Source: an uncultured Sphingosinicella sp.
GTDB taxonomy: Bacteria; Pseudomonadota; Alphaproteobacteria; Sphingomonadales; Sphingomonadaceae
Length of the DNA stretch: 6,575 nucleotides
NCBI GenBank assembly: GCA_946886275.1
Contig: CAMPIH010000132.1
Location: 1-6,575, forward strand
Direction: 5' to 3'
Under the pieces are notes generated by a model. That model was not told the DNA's origin. It made no database searches and was given only the letters and a program-made list of their open reading frames with translations. The translations under genes and the position numbers were made by a program. Positions 1 to 6,520 of this stretch are shown here, one piece after another (the first letter of the stretch is position 1; each line of letters begins with the position of its first letter).

Positions 1-1121
1 TAGACCTGGGCGATACGGATGCTTTCGGCCTGGTTGCCATGACTTGCGGCGGCGGCGATGAACGGCGCCGGGGTCATGGTCGCGGCGATCCGCTCGAGCC
101 GCCGCTCGAGGATCATCTCGCCGATCCGGCGAACGAAGGCTTCCGAACGCTTCTGGCGCGTATCGGGTCTGAGATCGGGTGGGCTCGCCCAGGACAGGGA
201 AATGCGCTCCGGGACACCGGATTCCACGAAGATCCGCGCCTCCGGCTCGCGCCCGGCCACGCTTCCGAGGTCGGGCTCGGGGCCCGCCTCGCCCTCGCCT
301 TGCCAGCTTCCGAACCGATTGCGGATCTTCGCTTCCATCGCGTCGACATCGAAGTCGCCGACGACGATAAGCGTCGCCCGCTCCGGCCGATAATAAGCTT
401 CGTAAAACTCCACGAAACGCTCGCGCGGCGCGGTTCTGATCACTTCCGTGCTTCCGATCGGAAGGCGATTGGGCGCCAGCTGGCCCGGCATGTTGAAGGC
501 GAGGGAATCGACGAGCATTCGAAAAGATGGCGTCGACCGGGTCCGTTCCTCGGAGAGAATGATCCCGCGCTCGCTATCGATGGCGGAAGCGGCAAGCGTC
601 GCCTCGTCTGCGACTTCGCGCATCAGGAACAAGGCGGTATCCACCGTTTCCGAGTCGGTCTCGGGCAAATCGAGCTTGTAGACGGTCTGAGTGAAGCCGG
701 TGGACGCGTTGGTATCGGGACCGAAGCGGAGCCCGTGTCGCTCGAGCCGGCGGACGAACTCGCCTTCGGGCACGTTGGTCGTGCCGTTCAGGACCATATG
801 CTCGAGGAAGTGAGCGACCCCGCGCTGGTTCTCCGCCTCGTAAAGCGAGCCGGCGTCGATCCTGAGCCGCAACGACGCTTCTCCCGGAGGGGTCGCATTC
901 CGGCGGATGGCGTAACGCATCCCGTTGGCAAGCACGCCATAACGGACGGCGGGATCAGCGGTCAGATCGCTTTCCTGGTGTGGCCAGACCGTTTCGGCCG
1001 GGGCTGCGGCGGAAGCTTCGGCGACCGAGGAAGGACTCGCTCTCTCGGTGGACGCCATGGTCGGGGCGCAGGCAGCCAGGCCCGCGGCAAGCGCGAGCGC
1101 GGAAACGAAAGTGCGATTCAT
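1..1121 (-). CDS. M16 family zinc metallopeptidase, lipoprotein (3' end outside window)
   Basis: Partial gene: 373 codons are visible and the reading frame continues past base 1. Seen directly: ATG at 1121 preceded by AGGAG six bases upstream. The N-terminus is a short lipoprotein signal with lipobox LAAC (Cys18), followed by Ala, so outer-membrane sorting is likely rather than inner-membrane retention. An Ala/Ser/Pro-rich linker leads to the M16 domain from about residue 58. The inverted zinc motif HFLEH lies at 104-108: His104 and His108 would bind zinc and Glu107 would be the catalytic base. The third ligand is Glu191 in ERGIILSE (184-191), by comparison with pitrilysin. The YYRPERATLIVVGDFD stretch is typical of the first M16 half-domain. 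M16 enzymes cut peptides or small proteins enclosed in a two-lobed chamber; the second lobe is outside the window. It follows the TonB receptor by 38 bases in the same direction, suggesting periplasmic processing of an imported peptide or protein. Family assignment is very secure; substrate unknown. Confidence 0.95.
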   Translation of the reverse strand, partial: MNRTFVSALALAAGLAACAPTMASTERASPSSVAEASAAAPAETVWPHQESDLTADPAVRYGVLANGMRYAIRRNATPPGEASLRLRIDAGSLYEAENQRGVAHFLEHMVLNGTTNVPEGEFVRRLERHGLRFGPDTNASTGFTQTVYKLDLPETDSETVDTALFLMREVADEATLAASAIDSERGIILSEERTRSTPSFRMLVDSLAFNMPGQLAPNRLPIGSTEVIRTAPRERFVEFYEAYYRPERATLIVVGDFDVDAMEAKIRNRFGSWQGEGEAGPEPDLGSVAGREPEARIFVESGVPERISLSWASPPDLRPDTRQKRSEAFVRRIGEMILERRLERIAATMTPAPFIAAAASHGNQAESIRIAQV

Positions 1122-1127
1122 TCGATA

Positions 1128-1132
1128 CTCCT
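1128..1132 (-). promoter_or_regulatory. Ribosome binding site of the M16 peptidase gene
   Basis: AGGAG on the minus strand, six bases (TATCGA) before the ATG at 1121. It fixes the start that gives a complete lipoprotein signal peptide. Confidence 0.75.
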
Positions 1133-1139
1133 GGAACTC

Positions 1140-1157
1140 AAAAAAGGCTGCGCAGCC
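1140..1157 (-). terminator. Short GC palindrome plus T6 tract between receptor and peptidase genes
   Basis: On the minus strand the perfect palindrome GGCTGCGCAGCC (1157-1146) begins two bases after the receptor stop codon (1162-1160) and is followed at once by TTTTTT (1145-1140). This resembles an intrinsic terminator, but the stem is short: 4 bp with a GCGC loop, or 5 bp with a strained 2-base loop. It could be a leaky terminator lowering peptidase expression relative to the receptor, a 3'-end stabiliser, or chance. The peptidase ribosome binding site begins only eight bases after the T tract, so the two genes are probably still co-transcribed. Confidence 0.35.
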
Positions 1158-1159
1158 GG

Positions 1160-4100
1160 TCAGAACCGGACCCGGGCTCCCGCCGTGAACGTCCTGCCCC
1201 CGTTGAACTGGAACGTATTCGGGAAGAAGAATCCGTCTTCGCGTCCCGGAGTGCTCGCCGTCGCCGATCGGATGTCGGGATCGCTCGCGTCATGGAGCAA
1301 ATCGTCGCCCTCCAGGAACAAGGTCACCAGCCCGCCCCATGGCCCGTTGAAATTGTAGCTCAGGCGAAGGTCGAGCGTGGAATAAGAGGGGATCACCGTG
1401 TTGAGATCGTGGATCTCGTAGCTCGTGACCGTGACGTCCTGGTGGGTGTAGATCAGCCGTCCTTCGAACCCGCCCCCGGCATAGGTCAGCGCGGCGTTAT
1501 AGACCCAGGCCGCCTGGTCCTCGAGCGGACGATCGAGCGTGAAGTTGGTCAGGACGCCGGCGTCGTTGCGGCCAGAAACGAGAGTCGGGAAATCGCCCTT
1601 CGTATAGGTGACGTTCCCGATCACGCCGAAACCGCCGAGGAAGCCGGGCAGGAAATCGAAGCGCCGGATGACTTCCGCCTCGAGTCCCCAGATCACGCCC
1701 CCTTCGCCGTTGACCGGACGGGACAGGAGAAACTCCGTGTCTTCGTCGAAAGCGAGGAGATCGGGTCGGCTTGCGGCGAGCGGCTGCAGATAATCGACCA
1801 GGCGCTGGCGGACGTCGGCGGGCTGATCCTGGATCAGCAGGTTGGTGAAATTGTTGTTGGTCTTCTTGTAGAAGGCGCCGACGCGGACGAGCCCCGGCGT
1901 GTCGCGGAAATAATAAGCGAGATCGAGATCGAAATTGTCGGTCGTCGTCGGCTTAAGGTCAGGATTGCCTTCGCGCAGGATCATCCGGTTGGTCCTGAAG
2001 TTCAGGATATACTGGGTCTGGCGGCGAAGCTGCTGAAGGCTCGGATTGACGGTGGACCGGAAGTAGCCGAGCCGGGCGACGATGTTGCTCTGCGGCCGGT
2101 AATTGATGAGCAGGCTCGGCGTGAGCGTCGTATCGACGGCGGTCGTGTCGACGAAATCGATCAGGCCGGCATCGATGAACGTCTCACGCGGCTCCGTGCC
2201 GACGGGCAATGTCACGCTCGGAACGGTGATCGCCGTCCCGGTCCTGGTCGTCCTTTCCATCCGCAGGCCGCTGATGACGTCGAAATCACCGAATTCGACA
2301 TGAGTCTCGAGGTAGCCCGCGAGCCGGTCCTCGACGGATTCGGCAGGACTCAGCGCGCTCGGACTGGAAATCGGGTCCAGCGCACTGAAATCGTTGAACC
2401 TGAACCGCTCCTCGTTGAACGGTGTCGAAGGATCGTCGGCGGTAAGCCCGGCGAGCGCGTCGAAAATGGTCGCTGCGCCACCCGCGTCGAGACTCGGAAT
2501 GGCGAAATTCAGGCCGATCGGGGACAGCGACGTGGCCATCAGAAGCGCAGGATCGATCTGGTCGAGGAACGTGTCCCGCCCGGCGATCGAGATGAACGTG
2601 TTGAGGCTGCTCAACGCCGACGTCGTCACCGCGAAGGTGTCGTCGAGAGCGGAACGCTCGCTGCGATCATATTTGAAGCCGACCTCGACATAATCGAGCC
2701 AGGTTTCGGGCGAATAGCGGGCGCTGCCCTCGGCGATCCACGCATCGGTCGGGCTGTCGGTGATCGACCGGATCACGTTGTTTATCCGGTAGGAAGAGGG
2801 GTTCAAATAGGCGTCGATGCCCGCCTGCGAGAAGGCCGGGACCGGTACTCCGTTCGGGAGGCTGACGAAGCCGCCGTCGATCACCCGGATCGTGCGCGCC
2901 GCATCATCGTCGGGCGCCAGGACGATAGCAGCCGGATCAATCAGATCGCGGATATTGGTGAAGGTCCGGCCGAGCAGGTTGATCGCGTAATTCTCGGACT
3001 GGGAGCGAGCGCCGGTATAGCCCGCCTTGTAGCGAAACTGCCAGCGGCCGACATTGGTGTCACCGCGAAGGCTGACGACGTTGGTGGTGAGATCGAGGTC
3101 CGTCTCGGCCAAAGCGATGATCGGACGGAAGCTGTTCAATACCGTCCGGCGGCGGACTTCACCGCCCAGCTCGGGAATCGGCATGTCGACCCCAAGGGTC
3201 AGGAAGCTCGCGCCGGACCGGGTCGTGAGCGTCGTCGCCTGGCGCTGGTTGCGCTGCAGATCGAGCCTCAGGCGGGTATGATCGCCAATGTCCCAGGCGA
3301 GGTTCACCGAGGCGGCGAGAGTCGTCTCGTCGCGATCGCGAGCCGTATAATTGCCGGTGTTGATCAGCCGGCTGTTAATCTCCTCGTCGAACGGAAATTG
3401 CTGGCTCGCGGGGATGAAGGTGACGCTGGTGAAGCCGGCAGGCATGACGGCGGGGAGGAAGTCCAGGACGCTGACGTCGAAATTGCGGCGATTGGTATCG
3501 CGGTAGGAAAGGCTCCCGACGATGCCGAGATTCGGGGTGATCTTGCCGCCGATCGTGCCGCTGGCCTGCCACTCGTGGCCGAAGCCGTCGTCCAGGGCGC
3601 GTTCGCCTTCGACGCTCGCGCTGAAATGGAAATCGCCATAATCGAGGCCCGACCGGGTCTCGATCTCGACGAGGCCGCCGGAGCCGGTCGCCTCGTGGCT
3701 CGGGAGCAGCGACTTGTGGATGGTGATCGTCTGGATATTGTCGGCGAGATAGCCGGACAGGTCGATCGTCCGCTCGAAATTGGTCCCCTGAAGCTCGAGC
3801 CCGTTGACCTGGACGTTGATCGCCTCTGAGCTGAATCCGCGGACGGTGATCTTCGATCCTTCGCCGCTGTCCTCGGCCCGGCCGAAGGCGACCCCGGGAA
3901 CACGCCGAAGCGCCTCCGACACGGTTTCGGCCGGGAAGCCGCCGAGCAGATCTTCCGACACCACCGTCGAGTTGTTCGGGGCGGTGCGCTGCTGGTTCAG
4001 CCCGGCCTGGATGGCGCTGTTAAAGCCAAGGACGACGATCGTATCCTGGTCGGCCACGCCCCGGACGAAATCGGCCGTCGTCGAAGCGCCCGAAGCGACG

Positions 4101-4696
4101 GTGACCGACTGCCGCTGTGGAGCGTCGCCGAGATAGTCGAGGACGACGACATGCTCGCCGGCGCCGATCCCGGGGAAGCGATAGACGCCTCGCGAGTCGG
4201 TCACCGCAGAACGGTCCGTGCCCTCGATCGTCACTCTAGCGCCGGCGATCGGCGTGCCGGTGGTCTCGTCGAACACCGTCCCGCTCAGCATAGCGTCGCC
4301 GATCGCGGCTCCAGCCGAGGCGGTCGGCCGGGCCGACATCGGGGTCTGGAGCGAGGCGGCCGTCGTCCGGGCCATGGCCGGCCCGTTGCCGCGTTCGAGC
4401 ACGAACAGGCCCGGCGAGGTCCGGCGAAAACTGATCTCGGTTCCGCTCAGCAGCCGGCGGAGCGCCTCTTCCGGAGTGAACGTGCCGACCACGCCGGGTG
4501 ACCGGCGGTCGGCGACGAGCGCCGGTGAATAGAGTATCTCGCGATTGCTGGTCAGCGCGAATTGCTGAAGCGCGCCATCGAGGTCGCGGGCGGGAATGTC
4601 GAAAGCGATCGACTGGGCGAAGGCCGGGGCCGGAGCAACGATGGCAATGGCGACGCCGGACAGCATCGCGGACCTGAACAAACCCGAGAAACTCAT
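1160..4696 (-). CDS. TonB-dependent receptor with STN signalling domain and carboxypeptidase-regulatory-like domain
   Basis: Outer-membrane active transporter of 1178 residues that probably also acts as signal transducer. The ATG at 4696 is chosen because GGGGAGG sits four bases upstream and a clean signal peptide follows (cleavage after APAFA, residue 27); a TTG at 4729 would add 11 unlikely residues. Domains seen: STN about 29-101; Ala/Thr/Pro-rich linker 102-136; a carboxypeptidase-regulatory-like beta sandwich about 137-212 (GTVFDETTGTPIAGARVTIEG); TonB box-like DTIVVLG at 218-224; plug about 229-350, including ITVRGF and VNGLEL, like the Xanthomonas/Caulobacter receptor group; beta barrel about 355-1178 ending in ARVRF, with the usual terminal aromatic. 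The barrel is about 820 residues, well above the usual 500-600. By family knowledge the STN domain contacts the FecR C-terminus in the periplasm. The FecI/FecR genes lie just upstream and the M16 peptidase downstream. Ligand unknown: iron carrier, glycan, peptide or protein are all possible. Confidence 0.96.
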   Translation of the reverse strand: MSFSGLFRSAMLSGVAIAIVAPAPAFAQSIAFDIPARDLDGALQQFALTSNREILYSPALVADRRSPGVVGTFTPEEALRRLLSGTEISFRRTSPGLFVLERGNGPAMARTTAASLQTPMSARPTASAGAAIGDAMLSGTVFDETTGTPIAGARVTIEGTDRSAVTDSRGVYRFPGIGAGEHVVVLDYLGDAPQRQSVTVASGASTTADFVRGVADQDTIVVLGFNSAIQAGLNQQRTAPNNSTVVSEDLLGGFPAETVSEALRRVPGVAFGRAEDSGEGSKITVRGFSSEAINVQVNGLELQGTNFERTIDLSGYLADNIQTITIHKSLLPSHEATGSGGLVEIETRSGLDYGDFHFSASVEGERALDDGFGHEWQASGTIGGKITPNLGIVGSLSYRDTNRRNFDVSVLDFLPAVMPAGFTSVTFIPASQQFPFDEEINSRLINTGNYTARDRDETTLAASVNLAWDIGDHTRLRLDLQRNQRQATTLTTRSGASFLTLGVDMPIPELGGEVRRRTVLNSFRPIIALAETDLDLTTNVVSLRGDTNVGRWQFRYKAGYTGARSQSENYAINLLGRTFTNIRDLIDPAAIVLAPDDDAARTIRVIDGGFVSLPNGVPVPAFSQAGIDAYLNPSSYRINNVIRSITDSPTDAWIAEGSARYSPETWLDYVEVGFKYDRSERSALDDTFAVTTSALSSLNTFISIAGRDTFLDQIDPALLMATSLSPIGLNFAIPSLDAGGAATIFDALAGLTADDPSTPFNEERFRFNDFSALDPISSPSALSPAESVEDRLAGYLETHVEFGDFDVISGLRMERTTRTGTAITVPSVTLPVGTEPRETFIDAGLIDFVDTTAVDTTLTPSLLINYRPQSNIVARLGYFRSTVNPSLQQLRRQTQYILNFRTNRMILREGNPDLKPTTTDNFDLDLAYYFRDTPGLVRVGAFYKKTNNNFTNLLIQDQPADVRQRLVDYLQPLAASRPDLLAFDEDTEFLLSRPVNGEGGVIWGLEAEVIRRFDFLPGFLGGFGVIGNVTYTKGDFPTLVSGRNDAGVLTNFTLDRPLEDQAAWVYNAALTYAGGGFEGRLIYTHQDVTVTSYEIHDLNTVIPSYSTLDLRLSYNFNGPWGGLVTLFLEGDDLLHDASDPDIRSATASTPGREDGFFFPNTFQFNGGRTFTAGARVRF

Positions 4697-4707
4697 TCTT
4701 CCTCCCC
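4697..4707 (-). promoter_or_regulatory. Ribosome binding site that decides the receptor start
   Basis: GGGGAGG (4707-4701) followed by AAGA and the ATG at 4696. This strong Shine-Dalgarno site, together with the signal peptide that follows, favours this ATG over the in-frame TTG at 4729, which lies before it. Confidence 0.75.
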
Positions 4708-4742
4708 ACTGGCGCACGGCGCCGTTCAACCCGTCATGGTGA

Positions 4743-4770
4743 GTAAGACGCGCCGGGTTCCAAACCCCTC
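4743..4770 (-). promoter_or_regulatory. Candidate FecI-type ECF promoter of the receptor gene
   Basis: In the 137-base gap between the FecR stop and the receptor start, the minus strand carries CGTCTTAC (4750-4743). This resembles ECF -10 elements, which commonly contain CGT/CGTC. A G-rich GAGGGGTTTGGAACC segment lies just upstream (4770-4756) and an AT-rich tract further upstream (4782-4771). A transcript starting a few bases past the -10 would have a leader of about 40 bases before the ATG at 4696. The GGAAC here is too close to CGTC to be a textbook -35 at 16-17 bases spacing, so the -35 assignment is open. Inference only: motif shape and location fit autoregulation by the FecI encoded upstream. 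Confidence 0.4.
4755..4767. repeat. 13-bp perfect inverted repeat in the receptor promoter region
   Basis: GGGTT-CCA-AACCC on the plus strand: two 5-base arms with a 3-base spacer. It lies between the AT-rich tract and the CGTCTTAC element. It could be a repressor or activator operator, or a by-product of the G-rich promoter element. Five-base arms are short enough to occur by chance. Confidence 0.35.
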
Positions 4771-4833
4771 AAAAAATAAATTGTGCTGGGGCGGTCGGCA
4801 GTGTGATCATCGGGAGGAGCCGAAAATGGGAGC

Positions 4834-5850
4834 CTATTCCCAGCTCAGCACGATCTCGTTGCCGCGGCTTTCCGCGGAAACGGGGAAGGCCGTTTCCATC
4901 GCCGTGGCGAAGCTGCCGACGGATCCGGCGCGGAAGGCGCCGCTGACCCGCAATTCGGCAAGACTCGGATCGGCGAGAACGACCTTGCGGTTCGAATAAC
5001 GATTGATCTCCTCGATCACCTCGCCGAGCGGTTCGTCCGAAAAGGCCAGTCGCCCGGTGCGCCAGCTCACCGCCTGCCGGACGTCGGCAGGCAGCACCAC
5101 GATCGGCTGATCCGCACGGGCAACGAGCTGCTCGCCCGGGACGAGCGTCCTTGTGGCGCGAACGCCGTGGGGCGTGTCGCCGACCGGCTCGACCGAGACT
5201 CGACCCTCGATCAGGGTGACTCGCATTCCGTCGGAATCGACGCGCACGTCGAACGCCGTCCCAAGCGCGACGATACGCTGTCCCGCGGCTTCGACGACGA
5301 ACGGCCGTGCGGAGTCATGGGCCACCTCGAACATCGCCTGGCCGCGGATCAGTCGGACCGCTCGGACGCGGTCGCCATAATCGACGACGAGCTGGCTGTC
5401 GGTGTTGAGCTCGACGACGGAGCCGTCATCGAGCGTCACCGCGGAACGTTCGCCGACGGCGGTTCGAAGCATTCGGGGCGCGTCGGACTGGGCGATCTGC
5501 CGTTCCGGCGCCGGCCCCCCAATCTCTCCCCTCGACATCAGCAGGACGCCGACCAGCAGAAAGACGGCAAGAGTCGCCGCGACGGCACCCATCGCGCGCC
5601 AGCCGAGAATTGCCCGTCGAGGCGCGGCGGCCAGTGCCTCGGTTCGCATCGCGACGATCGCCGGGTCGCCGGCGACCGCGCCGATGCTGGTCCACAATGA
5701 TTCATATTCCGAATAAGCGGCCTGATGAGCGGGATCCTGGTTGAGCCAGCGAAGAAAGCGCGCTTGTTCCGAGCGGCTGACGGAGTCCGAGCGCCGCTTG
5801 GCGAACCAATAGGCCGCCGCTGCCTCGATCGAATGCTCCGTATCCTTCAC
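4834..5850 (-). CDS. FecR-family anti-sigma regulator (cytoplasmic membrane)
   Basis: Single-pass inner-membrane regulator of 338 residues that holds or activates the partner FecI sigma factor and receives the receptor's signal in the periplasm. The start chosen is GTG at 5850, whose GTGA overlaps the sigma-gene stop by 4 bases; a GTG at 5865 would add five residues and has no better ribosome binding site. Seen: an N-terminal cytoplasmic FecR segment (about 8-55, with FLRWLNQDPAHQAAYSEYESLW); one membrane helix at about 83-105; a FecR domain at about 129-220 (ERSAVTLDDGSVVELNTDS, RLIRGQAMFEVAHD, VALGTAFDVRV, VTLIEGRVSVE); and a C-terminal STN-like region at about 262-337 (GRLAFSDEPLGEVIEEINRYS). 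Length and layout are standard for the family. The Gly-Thr in GTAFDV (197-198) is close in position to the Gly-Thr self-cleavage site described in Pseudomonas FoxR. Not fused, truncated or frameshifted. Confidence 0.95.
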   Translation of the reverse strand: MKDTEHSIEAAAAYWFAKRRSDSVSRSEQARFLRWLNQDPAHQAAYSEYESLWTSIGAVAGDPAIVAMRTEALAAAPRRAILGWRAMGAVAATLAVFLLVGVLLMSRGEIGGPAPERQIAQSDAPRMLRTAVGERSAVTLDDGSVVELNTDSQLVVDYGDRVRAVRLIRGQAMFEVAHDSARPFVVEAAGQRIVALGTAFDVRVDSDGMRVTLIEGRVSVEPVGDTPHGVRATRTLVPGEQLVARADQPIVVLPADVRQAVSWRTGRLAFSDEPLGEVIEEINRYSNRKVVLADPSLAELRVSGAFRAGSVGSFATAMETAFPVSAESRGNEIVLSWE

Positions 5851-6404
5851 TTGCTTCCGTTCCACCTTATTCGTGCCGCGACATGCCGAATCGCATCCAT
5901 CATATGTTTTTCGACGCTACTGACGGAAATATCGAGCCGCCGCGCAATCTCCGAATATTTCAGTTCTTCGAACCTGTGCAGCACGAAGATTATCCGAGTC
6001 CTTGCCGGCAGTTCCGTCAGTGCCCGATCGAGATCGGCCAGTCCCTGCTTTCCCTGTAAGACGCGCTCCGGCGAAAGTTCCTCAACGAAATCTTCGGTGC
6101 GGTGCCCGATTTCGCGCATCGCCGAAGACCGGGTGCTCTCACGGCGGGCCCGGTCCCGAAGCAGATTGGCCGCGATCTGGAAGATATAGGCCTCGGGATT
6201 CTCCATCCGATCGGCGTCGCCCTGGGCCGCAATCCGGCAGAAGACGTCCTGGACGAGATCCTCGGCCTCCTCCGCGCCGTAGACCCGCTTCCTGAAATAG
6301 CTCTTCAGTGGCCCGCGGAATCGATCGACGATCGCGCGCATGCGCGCGTCGCTGGCGAAATCTCGATTCGGCGGTGTGGGGTTCACGGGAGCGCGATCAG
6401 ACAC
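5847..6404 (-). CDS. FecI-like ECF RNA polymerase sigma factor
   Basis: Sigma-70 family, extracytoplasmic-function type, 185 residues. Sigma-2 spans about 25-92, with the core-binding DLVQDVF at 49-55 and the -10-recognising stretch ENPEAYIFQIAANLLRDRARR at about 68-88. Sigma-4 spans about 123-176, with the helix-turn-helix in YSEIARRLDISVSSVEKHMMDAIRHV that would read the -35 element. The linker 92-122 is short, with no sigma-3, as expected for ECF factors. The next gene is FecR with a 4-base overlap, so the two are translationally coupled. The likely target is the receptor promoter region at about 4743-4770. The start is uncertain: GTG at 6404 keeps the full reading frame but lacks a well-spaced Shine-Dalgarno site; ATG at 6341 (Met22) would begin just before sigma-2 and also has none. 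Family identity is secure. Confidence 0.94.
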   Translation of the reverse strand: MSDRAPVNPTPPNRDFASDARMRAIVDRFRGPLKSYFRKRVYGAEEAEDLVQDVFCRIAAQGDADRMENPEAYIFQIAANLLRDRARRESTRSSAMREIGHRTEDFVEELSPERVLQGKQGLADLDRALTELPARTRIIFVLHRFEELKYSEIARRLDISVSSVEKHMMDAIRHVAARIRWNGSK

Positions 6405-6520
6405 CTTATGCCGGCAAGATCAACCCCCGATCGCCGAGCGCGCCTCGATGTGACGGCAGCGTCAACTTAGGTCTGGCCCCCTTGCCGGGCCTTTGCTAAG
6501 CGCCCATCTCTCTGGCTCTG
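6405..6520. other. Divergent intergenic region between sigma gene and tRNA-Arg
   Basis: 116 bases that must hold promoters for both the minus-strand sigma gene and the plus-strand tRNA. On the minus strand TTGACG (6465-6460) looks like a -35, but no convincing -10 follows at 16-18 bases. On the plus strand TTGCCG (6482-6487) with CATCTC (6505-6510) at 17 bases spacing, or GCTAAG (6495-6500), are weak candidates for the tRNA promoter. No small ORF or terminator is evident. Confidence 0.4.
6451..6464. repeat. Inverted repeat TGACG-GCAG-CGTCA upstream of the sigma gene
   Basis: Perfect 5-base arms with a 4-base spacer, about 47 bases before the sigma-gene start. The right arm overlaps the minus-strand TTGACG -35-like hexamer, so a bound protein could block or recruit polymerase there. 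It does not match a recognised Fur box. Short arms mean chance is a real alternative. Confidence 0.3.

Noticed and set aside
39..1358. 439-codon open frame on the plus strand opposite the M16 gene
   Set aside because: Antisense to a gene with intact catalytic motifs, crosses the gene boundary into the receptor, low-complexity Arg/Gly composition, no domain seen.
980..3829. 949-codon open frame on the plus strand opposite the receptor gene
   Set aside because: It lies wholly antisense to secure coding sequence, is extremely rich in Arg, Asp, Glu and Gly, shows no recognisable domain or signal, and is the kind of open frame that high-GC third positions create on the opposite strand.
1..4696. 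Lasso-peptide locus, since such clusters in sphingomonads can carry FecI/FecR and a TonB receptor
   Set aside because: No precursor peptide, lasso cyclase, or isopeptidase of the prolyl-oligopeptidase type is visible, and the peptidase here is M16. Flanks outside the window could still change this.
4697..4729. Longer receptor N-terminus from TTG at 4729
   Set aside because: It would place 11 polar residues before the signal peptide and span the strong ribosome binding site at 4707-4701; the ATG at 4696 fits better.
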